In this document: piece after piece, positions 37,069 through 48,317 of the stretch
Layout: each line of letters begins with the position of its first letter
Position numbering within the stretch: position 1 is the first letter of the stretch
From: Onchidella celtica
Lineage: Eukaryota; Mollusca; Gastropoda; Systellommatophora; Onchidiidae
Assembly (NCBI GenBank): GCA_963931925.1
Contig: OZ007567.1
Location: forward strand, 84,084,677-84,148,676
DNA length: 64,000 bases
Direction: 5' to 3'
Translations under genes and position numbers: made by a program
Notes under the pieces: generated by a model
Database searches by the model: none
What the model saw: the letters and a program-made list of their open reading frames with translations, nothing else
Told to the model about the DNA's origin: nothing

Positions 37069-39580
37069 TGTTATATAATCTACAACCTCCATATCCGCAG
37101 CCTGGTCTACTTCAGCGCTTTGGTGCGATTTGCCGACTCCTTTCCTCTGCGTTACATGGGCGCAGACCAAAATGATTCACAATTAAATCTATAAATCTCT
37201 TTCGTACTTTGGGACTGCTAATTAACCTGCATTGCAGATTTAAAAAGAAAAAAAAAAAGAAAATCTTCTTGAAAACTGAATGTCGGTAGATACACAATGT
37301 ATTGGTTCAAACAGACTGAGCTCATTCTCTGACAAGAGATCACAAGCTTTTGTCGAAGTTGTTTTGTTTTTTTATTTAGAGATTTGATGAATGACTTTCT
37401 CCAAGCTGTATAAGTTGACAGTAGGAAGTAATTGCCAAATAGATAACAGTTTAAAAATTTTCGACGCTGAGATATCGAAATTAGAGACATGATCTCGGTA
37501 AGGCCGGGGTTCTAGAAGACGTCGGGATATTAAAGGCCGAAACGTCTAATGAAAGAATACACACTTTCTCAGAAGATTTTCACCTGTCCCGCTCCACCTG
37601 AGGAGTCTCTTACTACTACTTGAGATTTTAAAAACGAAAACAAAAAAAATTCGCCATTGTACATTTGAGGTTTTGATATGAATGCTGGACTTAAGCATAA
37701 AACTGCATTTGACAAAGGTATAAATACTGGTAGAAAGTAACGGAAGGAGTTATCCTGGCAGAAAGTTTTAAAACATGATGCTATCTTGGCACTCAAACGC
37801 TTAATTTTGCCTTCATCTGTGTATTTATGGAAGGGAATCAGATCAAAACAAATAAGCAATTCTAAATGTTAATTAGTGGTTTCTTTTTGTAGTTTGTATT
37901 ACTATTTTCATGTCTTTGAAACATCTCTTTTAGCAACAACTTCTTGTTTCAGTGTATTGCGATCTATTATTATCTAATGATCTCTTCTTCCCCAATTTCT
38001 TGACAGAAAGGCAAGGAAAATCGCATGCATTAATGAAATAGAGTGGTAACAACGGGAATCCGCACAAGACAAAGAAACCGCACAAAACGAAGTCTGAAGA
38101 TTGATGGAAGGAGTATTTATGGTCTCAATCACGGTGTCGTTTTAACGTCTGTAACCTAATTATTCTGTCCTCTTCATTCCCTATACAGAAATACTGAACT
38201 ACTACCATTTAGTATCAAATGCTGTCTGGCACGTCCCTATTGTCATTTTGTGAATCGTTTCAACTCATTCTTAAATTCTCTCAAAAAGATATAATTAGGC
38301 TAGGGATCCATATGGTGCAGAAACCGTACGTTCGAACGGAAATAGACGTATTCATTCATAACGGTTTAAAAGGACAAAAATATACTGCACAATAATTAGT
38401 GTATGATTTTATCCTTCAAACTGTGTGGACACTGGACAAATACACGACTCAAATATCATTAATCCTGCCTGTATTTGTCACCATCTCTCAGTATGTTTGT
38501 TTCATACCAATAGTTCGCCGTCCTCTGACCTGAGGCGACAAGGGATCATTTGACACCACTCAAGTCACCACAGAATTGGTCAGACTGCATGTTTTTGTCT
38601 GTTTGTTTATGTATAATATTAATTTTTGAAGTGTAAACCATCTGTCATAGAGCCACAGATAAATATGGAGACTGTCTTTCGCGAGTGTTCGATTTGGTGT
38701 TTTTTCTCTGTCACGAAAGAAATGAATACCCCACATGTGCAGTGGGCATCTGGAGCAAGACTGCAAATTGGGTAAATGAACCCATCTTTCTGAGAAACCA
38801 ACAATAACAACAGAAGCAGAGTGAAGTGATGTACCAATGCTTGTATTTTAATAAAATTTGATGAAGCCGTAAGCAAAATGGATTGAATAATGTTCATGCA
38901 TGCATCATTCATGATGAGAGACAGACAGACAGAGAAATAGAGAGAGAGAGAGACTGTGACGAGTTCGACGGTCACCTTTATTAAACCTGATTAATTTTAT
39001 CAGACAATAGATCGCAGTGAAATAATGACAATAACGTATATTCCATCAAGCGACAGGCTACAGACACCAACAGAGCTCGCCACGGGCTACCAATACACCA
39101 TAAGTGCCGTAATGAACTTATTGCACTTGAATATATATTGCGGGACAAAATATTTGTCCTAGAAGTTGTATTTCATTGTTTATATTTTATTGTGCAGCTA
39201 TTTTTCATGAATAAACGTCATTATTTAGACTCATGAATGATTTTCCTGATAGGATAAAGGTAATGAGGACAAAAATCTAATCCCAGATAATTGATAGGGA
39301 TACGGGAGTTGCAACTAAAAAAAAAATCTTTCAGTCAGTAAAGAATTGTGGTCGTTAAATTATGACTCGTATACTGGGTATGGCTGGTTAAATGCCAGTC
39401 TATCAAAAAGAGGACTGACTTGGGCTGACCGCCCATGCCGTACTCGCAACCAGAATTCTGTTTTTCAGAAAGTTGCCTTCTGTCTATGGTCGAGATTCGG
39501 ACTATGTGGGAGCCACGTTGACTTGGTTATTATCTTGATTATGATAATATTTCTATCTCTTGCAGTAATGCCGTCCGTGA
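37069..39580. other. Intergenic DNA, no gene recognised
   Basis: AT-rich. A GACA/GA tract lies at 38,918-38,953. No transposon termini or exon structure were identified. Confidence 0.45.
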
Positions 39581-39830
39581 ATTCCAGCCGCATTCCGTGA
39601 TTGTTTCATTACGACCCGCCGTAGTGATAACCGCGGACCGGCCCGTTACGTCCCTTGACTGCGACGCGAGATTGGGAGATAACGCAATAAACGGTGCTGC
39701 CGGTGATTGTGTGGTCAGGAAAATTTGTCACCTCGACGCTCGGCAACGCGGTCACTTCGCGCCCACTGCCAATAACAATAACCAAATTAGCGGTGCTCAC
39801 GAAACTAACACTATAATGGTAGCAGTCGCA
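39580..39830. promoter_or_regulatory. CpG-rich patch
   Basis: About 250 bp with far more CG dinucleotides than the surroundings (for example CGCGGACCGGCCCGTTACGT and GCGACGCGAG). It is open on both strands without a recognised protein. It could be an unmethylated regulatory region, the promoter of an unseen gene, or part of a GC-rich transposon. Confidence 0.3.
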
Positions 39831-40907
39831 TTGTTTTTAATCATGTTTGATCAGATTTTTGGGGGCGGTGTTTTTTTGTTTTTTGTTTTGTTTTTCTTTG
39901 GATTTTTTCATTCACCCAACTATTTTTTCACAAGACGAGACACCCGCCTAATTCTGTTGGAAGATAAGAACTGTGGAAAAATAGGCGACAAAGGAAATAG
40001 ATCTGTTTAGTTTACATTCTTTGATACATTCTGAACTGAATTATTGGTCGCTTTTAAGACAGAGGACTAACCTGCACTTTCCGGAATTTTGGATTTCACT
40101 GCATACGTCAAAAATGGGTGTTGTCCTAAATGTGGGAAGTTTGACTTCTATTCTATAATTACAAGCATGGATATATTCACCAGAAAATATATGAGACCTA
40201 GACATTTTTGTTTCTATGGGCTAAAAATCTTGAGCCTCAATTTTCTCAGAATTGCCTTTTTTTCTTTAGATAAGGATTTGGAAGCCAACTGAAAACAGGA
40301 AAAAGCACGGAGTTTGGGTATTAATGTACCAAAATGTGTAACATTGCTCTGCAATACAAATAAACAATCAAGACAAAACAAAAGAACAAAAAAAGGTATA
40401 GGGGATATTATTACGTCAGAGGTTTGGGAATTGTTTTACCAATAAAACTTTCTCTAGTTCCAAAAATCAGGTAATTTCAGCCAAGATGACTATTGTGCAA
40501 GCACCGATGCCTTCCTTCTCCAACATTTATTTAGTCTTAAGGTCAGGGATTGCAATCAAATTCCCGCTGTAATCTCCACTTCTTTAACTCAGCTAGAATA
40601 AGCTTTTGGGATCAGAATATCCTTCTGGCCAGAGAAACTGTTTCTTAAGGAAACATTTCCTACTGTTTTAGATGAATAATTCACTACACGGATTAGACAA
40701 TAGATGATAACCGCGGCTCATCCTCTTACGTTTCTGTCCATCCACACAAATGTTAAGAGAAACTGAACTAAAGCCATAGTTTGGTCTCAGAGGAACAACC
40801 ACCTTTACAAAAGCCAAATGTTTTTGGCTCCCGGTACCTCTGTTGACTCCGCAAGACTTATGGCCAAGGACAGTTCGCAACTTGATCCCATTCATCACAG
40901 ACAAACG

Positions 40908-41017
<110 letters not shown>

Positions 41018-41551
41018 TCACTGTGTGTTTTGTTTATGTTCATGCCCGAAAACTCAAAGTTTGTCATCTTACCACTGAAGTTTCATTTCATTCTATTTGA
41101 ACGCGTTTTGTCTTCAGTTAATTTACACCAAGCCCCAAGTATCTGGACCAAGTTCACCAAGTGGTACTTCGAAGTTCTCGTTGTAGGGAACACGATAAGG
41201 AAGCCGAAATCTTTTGACTGCCCGCTCCTCGTGTCGCCTATTCCACCTCTTTTATCGTCTCAAATGTTATCAAAGTTGAACTTGACTTTTTCATTAAAGA
41301 GGAGCGCAAAATTGTAGGAAGAGGAGGGCGGGGGTGGCGGGAATGATCAGAATGAAAATAAATAAGCCATTTGGAAATATCATAATCATTCCTCATTGTG
41401 GCTATTCATGACCACTTAGCTGTACCACATAAGTGTAACAATTGTAAAAAAAAATATATTTCCAGATGTATCATCATCGGACAAATTTAGCCTTTTTTTT
41501 TTTTTTAAGTGCCTGGTGGGGTATCTGGCATTGCCCTGGGGATAAGTCTGA

Positions 41552-41665
41552 TCTTTCTTTCTTTCTTTCTTTCTTGACTTCTATTTCTTTCTTTCTTTGT
41601 TCCCTTCTATCTCACTTTCTTTTGTTCCTTCTTTTTTTTTTTCTTTCTATTTCTTTCTTTGGGAA
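41552..41665. repeat. TTTC-rich pyrimidine tract
   Basis: (TTTC)n followed by degenerate pyrimidines. The part at 41,574-41,618 is identical over 45 bp to the loop of the fold-back element at 46,659-46,896. Confidence 0.8.
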
Positions 41666-42047
41666 GTCCAAACAAAAACAAACAAAAATAAAATGGTAAT
41701 ATTGTACAGTAGTGGCATAATCAGAGTAATTGTCATAACCTGTGTTGAAATCAACCAGTTGTTTTCTTTTCCCATGTTAATCTGTGGCCGCTACCAGACA
41801 TCGGAAGGTCGTGAAATAATAATTAGAACATAACGCTGGCTTAGTTCTTGTTTGTTCTAACTCCACATTTTGCACCACTGAGAAATTCTACATTATATTA
41901 TTATGTTTGCGGTTTTAGTATTGTAATAACCCATAGAATAAATCGGAACTGTGAAACAGCTTGATAAGCGCCACAATGCATTGTAAACAAGTGTCAGAGT
42001 CTGCATTCTTGTTATACCTCTTCTACGTGTTATAAGATCTTCAGGAT

Positions 42048-42131
<84 letters not shown>
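42048..42131. repeat. (TTG)n microsatellite
   Basis: 28 consecutive TTG units. The poly-Thr frame on the minus strand is an artefact. Confidence 0.97.
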
Positions 42132-42649
42132 CAGAAAATGGAGGCAGAATAAACAAGAACTAAGGTCGAGATGATTAAGAGACATTGTTTTCGTCTCCCG
42201 GAATCTGGAATTGCTCCAGGTGGAAGTTTTTCAGTATATAAACAGAATTTGGCGGAGATTACTATCTCATTTTATCGTCTAACAATGAACCGGAAATGTT
42301 TATTATTTCCCTCCTGGGCGTTAAACATCATGAGAAATTGATGTCATCATTTTGCATTAAGTGCGAGTCTTTGACATTTAATTCCACTTGCCGGAACTGG
42401 AATGGCTGCATTTTGTTCTCATTTCCTTTTGTTGCCTTTTCGTTCTGATAAGGGAGGGGCAAGGCGTGGCACTTTCACTGGGGAATATGCATCATTACAA
42501 CGAGTCCGGCAATAAAATAATGATCTTGCACATGTATTGCTGCACCGTCTGTTCTCTGATTATAATATAGAAACACTGCACTGTGCGAGCGCAGTAGCCG
42601 AATTGCAAAGAGGAGGCTTTGCTAAAGATCAGTTGTTTATGATACTAGC

Positions 42650-42905
42650 CGACCCGCGCTAGATATATCTTGCAAATTTTCCATGTACTAAGCGCAGCCG
42701 TATATCTAGATCTAGGCTACATTAAAACGGCATTTGGATTCCATGCTATGACTAATAGAACTTACTGTTGCACCACAATTTCACACAGAATAATTTTATT
42801 TAATTACCAGTTCTACGAACGGTTTCGTTTCTTGGTGCGGAACCAAACTTCTGCGTTCAGTCGGCGCGTCAAAATGGTATCATTCTTCCGGTTCACTCAA
42901 AATGG
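42650..42905 (+). mobile_element. Copy of the ACTAGCCGACC repeat family
   Basis: Begins ATACTAGCCGACCCGCGCTA, then CCGTATATCTAGATCTAGGC, GACTAATAGAACTTACTG (as at 14,860), and a 3' part TTTCTTGGTGCGGAACCAAA shared with 1,590-1,665 in antisense. No open frame is conserved. Confidence 0.6.
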
Positions 42906-43105
42906 TGAATTAACATAGAATGACCGAGAAAATCTATTTGATAAATTCGGGGGCAGGAGTTTTCGTATGTTTTATATGACGAAAACCTGGATATGTAGAT
43001 AATGTCGGCGTCTGTAAAATTTGAAACGTGTGGGCTAAGTATTAACGGAGGAATAGGCTAACATAGCCTCCAAAGTTCACTTTTATAATAATAGAAGATA
43101 ATAAC

Positions 43106-43460
43106 GTCTGGCAGTGTTTCTCAAGGTGAGGCGTGGGAGTTCAGACTGGGGTGTGGGGATTTTTGATAGAAATCTCAATACCACAGCATATTTTAACTTA
43201 ACTGTAAAACTTGTTAGTTTATGTGGTGTTGGTGGTATCCTTGTTTACCTCGAATTAAAACATTGAACTTAACAGATGCAGGACAAGTAAGAAACACGTG
43301 ACTGGATATATAAATATTTTTAAAATCGTTTTGTGTACAATGTACTAACTTTGTCTGATCATGGTGGGCGCGCACATTTGGGGGGGTGGGGGGGGGTGGG
43401 GGGTGTGGGGATTGAAGTGGGGCATGCAGCAAAAAAAGGTTGAGAAACACCAGGCCAGAC
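43106..43460. mobile_element. hAT-like MITE
   Basis: Left end GTCTGGCAGTGTTTCTCAAG, right end GGTTGAGAAACACCAGGCCAGAC. The CAGTGTTTCTCAA inverted end is typical of hAT (Charlie-like) elements. The interior has a G-run-rich segment (43,378-43,420). A clean 8-bp duplication was not found, so the outer boundary is uncertain. Confidence 0.55.
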
Positions 43461-46385
43461 AAAGTAGTTGGGATAATTCCAGGAGTTACAGCGAATGTGG
43501 GTACAATTGCTGGCTAACCCTTTTCCCACTCAGCTCCTTTGACATACGTGGACATTATTTGGAATGACGCGTTCACTTTTTGGGTCATAGGAGGAAATTA
43601 GATTTTGTTTGCTCTGTGAATTTTTTTATTTAATCTTTTTGTTGTTGTCGAAGTTTTACAATTAGAGTTAGGATTACTGATACTGTTTCTGATCCTTTGA
43701 CCTGGGGTGGTTGTTTGAGATTGGGGGGGGGGGGCGTTGTGCTAATGAGCTCGCAGACTGTTTCTATCTGTGTTGATCATGTGCCAATGCCAGTTTCAGC
43801 GTAACTTTTTTGGGGTCCATTCGGTGATGGGGTTACGATTAAGTTTAGCTAACTGGCCAAGGTAAACTTTTTTGTTCGTAACATGGGCACAGTGACTTTT
43901 CCGAAAACTGACCTCAGGTTGGTGACAAAAATCCTGTTATGAGTATTTTGACTACATGGCCCAAATAAACCGTACTCACTTCTGTTACAGGATGAAACAG
44001 ATTTTGGACCATGACAATAATGTGCACTAATCTAAGTCTGCATGGAGAATGCTCTACTGACATAACATCTCTATATCTACCAGTTTTTTCTCATTTCTTC
44101 CCATCCTTTCGTTTCCATTACCCTTTCACCTCCCCCCCACCCCCCCCCCTCCAACACACACACATATTTTCAGAATAATTGTTTTCCTAGAGACCAGCCT
44201 ATCCTTACATAGCATAAGTCTAGTATGTTTCTTTTGTTTCCCCTCCCCCAGCTCTCTCCACTACAGGACTCCACACTTGGGGAATACAGTGGGCAACATG
44301 GAAAGGAGACAAACGTCTTTATTGTTTACATGCACAATAGCCTGTTCCTTCATCAGATAAACATGACCATGACGTTTTAATGCAAGTCTGGGAAGAGTAC
44401 GAAAATGCTAAGGGAAGACAGTACCACAAATTACGATGTAACCTACCAGAAGTGGATACTGGATGAGTCGGAAAGAGAGCTGACATGGTGCTAAAGAGGG
44501 TAGTAAGAGAGGAGAGAAAGAAAATTACTTGGTCACAGTGTTCTGATAGCCGAGATATCATTTACCTTTATATCACTTGAAAACATTAATGTTATAGATA
44601 TTTCCCTGTAATCATCGAAATGTGGCATTCTAAACAAGAAAATGATGTATTGCATCTAAGAATTCAAAAGAATCGAAATTATTTTTGCTTTTCTGAAGTC
44701 ACGTTCATTCTTTTGAGGTACACCCAGAGAATTAAAAGTAAGAGATGCACGAATACTTCGATCTGTTTCTCAAGTGTGTTTATGGACTAGCGGGGGCAGG
44801 GGTGTGTCACTGCTGCACACTTCCTGTTAAAGACAGTAATTAAACAGCCTCAGATGAAACAAGGATAGTGTTAGCATCTTTCCCTCTCTCTACTCTCACA
44901 CGCTACCGCGTGCTCGTCTGTCGTACGAGTGAAGACCAATCTGAAATATCCAGCTGCTCCCTGAACTTGAGAATCGGGCAATCTGCCGTCTTGATACCTC
45001 ACTTCACTCCACAGTTGATCCTTCCCATAATTTGGAATCAGTTCAATCCTTATTAACTGTCTACTATTTCGTATTTTTTGTATAGTGTTAATTTTTGTTT
45101 AATGAGTCTACGTGGAACTAATAATCACATTAGTTTATCCATATTAATAGCCTTTTGGGGGGGGGGGGGTGGGGGATCTATGTCACAGCACTAGATACCA
45201 GCGATTAATCTAGCGGCGATAGAACCAGTTGATGCCCCCATAAGTTTCCTTGCTATGTCACTTCACGTGTTATGTCTGTCATTGAGTCACGACATGTTCA
45301 CGTAATATTATGTCATTACGCATTGCTCACAAGCGATCTGTAAATATGAGTTTCCCATTCATGGGATAATAAAGGGATTCTTGAATTGTATTCTCTTACA
45401 GATAAATTTTAGGAAAGGTCATGTCTTAAGGTTGTAAGTTTTGCACGGACTTAAGTCACAACTTTCACTTTAATCATCTTTCTTGTTGTCCTGAATTCCT
45501 TCTTTCTCCCGTGTAAAGTTCTTGGATCGGTCGCTTTTTAATGCTCCGGATGGATATGAATATAATATCATAAAAAGTTATTTGCCATTGCTATAGAATT
45601 GTAAGGATAGATTGATATTGGTTCTGGGACTGGGACAATTTTTTTTTCCAATACAATCTTTCATTTCGATAGAATCCTTTCTGGGACTTGGGAAACGGTC
45701 ACTGAAGTCAGCATAAGCCCCACTTCGAATGTTTCTTTCACATTGCCCGATAACCACAGTCAACAGATCAACTTCCCTCCCTCATTTTTGTATCTAATTG
45801 ATTATAAGATCTTTGATTTAATGCAAGCCTATCTGGCCAAAGACCACTCTCCAAATAGTCTTCCAAGTTCAGCACATCCTTAAAAGAATTAATGACTGGA
45901 CTGGTAACTTCTGATTGCCTGGGCTGTGAGGATCACCGTTGACATGTTTTGTGACCAAGACGAACAAAACTCGCCTTAATGCGTATGTCACACCATCTTT
46001 GCTTTTGGATGCTATCTTGAACGATCCATAGGTTGTCCAACCTATTTTTACAACTATCTGTGGAGCAGATACACTCACACCCAACTCGAGGCTATTTCAG
46101 GCTATTTCTGACAAAGCTATCCATAATAATTAATCTATTATAATCTATTATAATAAGTGAAGACTTGTAAAATCGTGAAATTTTCTGTGCTCAGACAGAA
46201 CGATTATTACTAGGTTTTTGCGATATCTGACTGCAGATTAAATATTGCAACGAATTTCTAAAAATAAAACTAAATATGGTTCATTTAATTTCTCCTAGCG
46301 TGTTTTCATTCTTTTTCACCGCCCGATATTTTTCGTTCCGCCATATCGTTTCGCGATTTTTATAAATCTAGCAAAGTTGCCGAAG
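43461..46385. other. Intergenic DNA, no gene recognised
   Basis: Several G- or C-runs (43,722-43,734, 44,132-44,149, 45,157-45,174). Open frames of up to 80 codons lack motifs. Confidence 0.45.
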
Positions 46386-46525
46386 TTCAAGCGTTCAGTT
46401 TGGTGCGTAGTGTTCTGGTGCGCATGAGTTCTGAAGCAAGACTGTAGTTTATTACTTTTATATGAGAGAGAGAGAGAGAGAAGGAGCACATCATTGTTTA
46501 TTCCGGGCAATGCCCGGTAGGTCAA
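46386..46525 (+). mobile_element. Helitron-like 3' fragment
   Basis: Shares AGCGTTCAGTTTGGTGCGTA through GTAGTTTATTACTTTTAT with 36,920-37,000. It then has a GA tract and the hairpin CCGGGCAATGCCCGG followed by TAGGTCAATCTTG|T. The terminal tetranucleotide is CTTG, not CTAG. Confidence 0.5.
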
Positions 46526-46658
46526 TCTTGTAATGCATAAAATATCAAACAGCTGAAGATGCCTGAATCCTATCAAACACCAAAGCAAAGGGTTTTCTTT
46601 TCGTGGGCAGAAAGTGGGAATCAATTCATTTAGCCTAAACCAAACTTCTGAGTTACCA

Positions 46659-46896
46659 AAGTCAAAATTGGGCAAAAAGAAAAGGTTGTATGTTGCAAAG
46701 CCCCGCGTGAGAAATAAAACCCAAACAATATTTGACTTCTATTTCTTTCTTTCTTTGTTCCCTTCTATCTCACTTTTGTTTGGGTTTTATTTCTCACGCG
46801 GGGCTTTGCAACATACAACCTTTTCTTTTTGCCCAATTTTGACTTTGCTTATAGCCCTACTGCGACCCCACAGTTTTTCTGTGGTTTTTATGATAT
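46659..46896. mobile_element. Perfect fold-back insertion with 13-bp target duplication
   Basis: A 69-bp left arm (46,659-46,727) is the exact reverse complement of 46,777-46,845. The loop is 49 bp. Beyond the right arm comes the family 3' end (TATAGCCCTACTGCGACCCC, TTTTTCTGTGGTTTTTATG). The insertion is flanked by TTCTGAGTTACCA at 46,646-46,658 and 46,897-46,909. The duplication length fits LINE-driven target-primed insertion, with the 5' half inverted. Confidence 0.85.
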
Positions 46897-47189
46897 TTCT
46901 GAGTTACCAGTAGAACAGAGAATGCACCTAAAAGCCACGTGGGGGTGCATCAGGCGCGGCATTGTTCACCGTAACCCATTTCTATTACACTGATTAGAGG
47001 GATTACATTGTATAAATCTGTCCAAATAAATACCCAGACTTTTTGTGATTCCTGGAGCATAATACTAAGGCTATATACCTGTTCACTTAATGGCCTGTGC
47101 ATGGTCAAAGTTGTAACAACTTTGTAAACAATGCTAACTTTAAATAAAAACAGAAGAGGCAATAAGAACAGGGTTTTTTTGTTTTGTTT

Positions 47190-47190
47190 T

Positions 47191-47230
<40 letters not shown>
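47190..47230. repeat. (TTG)n microsatellite
   Basis: About 13 TTG units; the poly-Asn frame on the minus strand is an artefact. Confidence 0.92.
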
Positions 47231-47675
47231 AGTTGTCGTTTTGCTTTTGTTTGGTTGTCGTACATAGAAACACAACTTTAAGAAGCACAGTGTGGACCTA
47301 GGGAAATACTACGTCAAATTCAGCGAAACTGTAAAGCGTATGAAAATTCGAGCGATTGTTAACAATACGTCTCTCTGCGCTAGCGGTCACAACAGGAGAG
47401 AGCACAAAGCAGAATCGGATACACAAAGATCGAACTCCTTAATATTTTTTCTTCCAAAAAATACGAAGGGCGATGTCAGTCTTCTTACTTTTGACTTGAC
47501 ACATTGCAACCTGATGATGAAATAATGTCGTAATCCATAAAAAAGAGATTCGATTCCTCTGCATGGACTCGCCTGTGTAAAAAGTAACGCGTGGACAGTA
47601 GCGTACGCCGGCACAAGCATGCTGGATATGAGAGAAACGGCCCGAAGTTATCAGGTGTCAACTCCGTCCGGTCGG

Positions 47676-47710
47676 TGTATAAATTGCCGTGCGTACCAGC
47701 ACTAGGACAC
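47676..47710 (+). promoter_or_regulatory. Candidate core promoter of the conopressin gene
   Basis: GTATAAATTGCC supplies a TATA box at about 47,677-47,684. Roughly 30 nt downstream, GCACTAGGACACAGG could hold the start site. The sequence around it is CpG-richer than the flanks. From here to the ATG is about 450 nt, which either is a long leader or contains a 5' UTR intron with an acceptor at CTTCCCCTCCAG (ends about 48,115). Position is inferred from motif spacing only. Confidence 0.35.
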
Positions 47711-48155
47711 AGGCATCAAGCTCCGCTGTAAAGTAGAAGAGTGCTAAAGCCAGATTTCAGACAGAAATTAGGTCCTAGATCGTTTTTTTATTCTGTCGCA
47801 GGAAACACAGACTGACACCGACAGAAAGAAAAAAATTGGATAAGAACATTTTTCACTTTTGATAGGTATGGAAAAAAGAACGCCAAGACAAATTTCTTGA
47901 TGGTAACATAGCATTTCTGTGACTTGGGACAGTTCAGCAACATAGCCATTCTGTGACTTGGGACAATTTTAACTGTAGAGAAAACCACTCGGGAGAAAAA
48001 GTAAGAAACGTGACCATATTTCAGTCTGAGAAAATTTCCTCTTTGAATCTGGCAAATATTTATTTAGAATAATACTGAGATAGTGTGACAGAACGAGAAG
48101 TAACCTTCCCCTCCAGTACATCGAAAGTATCCACCTGTTGTAGAGCAGAACAAAA

Positions 48156-48317
48156 ATGTCAGCAAGCAAGTTTGTACCAGCGTCGTATTCCCCGGCTGTT
48201 ATTGTTATTATCGCCATCATCGTGTTATCCACGTCGACGTCAGAGGCGTGCTTCATCAGAAACTGCCCTAAAGGAGGAAAGCGTTCCCTGGAATCAGCGA
48301 TGGTGCCGAAAAGAGAG
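48156..48317 (+). CDS. Conopressin (vasopressin/oxytocin family) precursor, exon 1
   Basis: 54 codons. Residues 1-31 form a signal peptide with hydrophobic core AVIVIIAIIVL and small residues before the cut after A31. The nonapeptide CFIRNCPKG (32-40) follows: Cys32-Cys37 would form the ring, Gly41 donates the C-terminal amide, and Lys42-Arg43 is the convertase site. Next comes SLESAMVPKRE, the start of neurophysin. The exon ends at a strong donor GAG|GTAAGT (phase 0) just before where the first neurophysin cysteine is expected, the same boundary known for vertebrate vasopressin/oxytocin genes. The peptide is identical to Lys-conopressin, a neuropeptide of molluscs and leeches that also occurs in cone-snail venom; the signal peptide plus neurophysin start points to the secreted neurohormone precursor. 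The remaining exons, encoding the cysteine-rich carrier, are not visible to the window end. Confidence 0.93.

Noticed and set aside
41893..42156. Poly-threonine minus-strand frame
   Set aside because: Translation of the (TTG)n microsatellite.
44319..44561. Hammerhead-ribozyme-like CTGATGAAGG on the minus strand
   Set aside because: The matching GAAA core strand and three stems could not be drawn from the neighbouring sequence.
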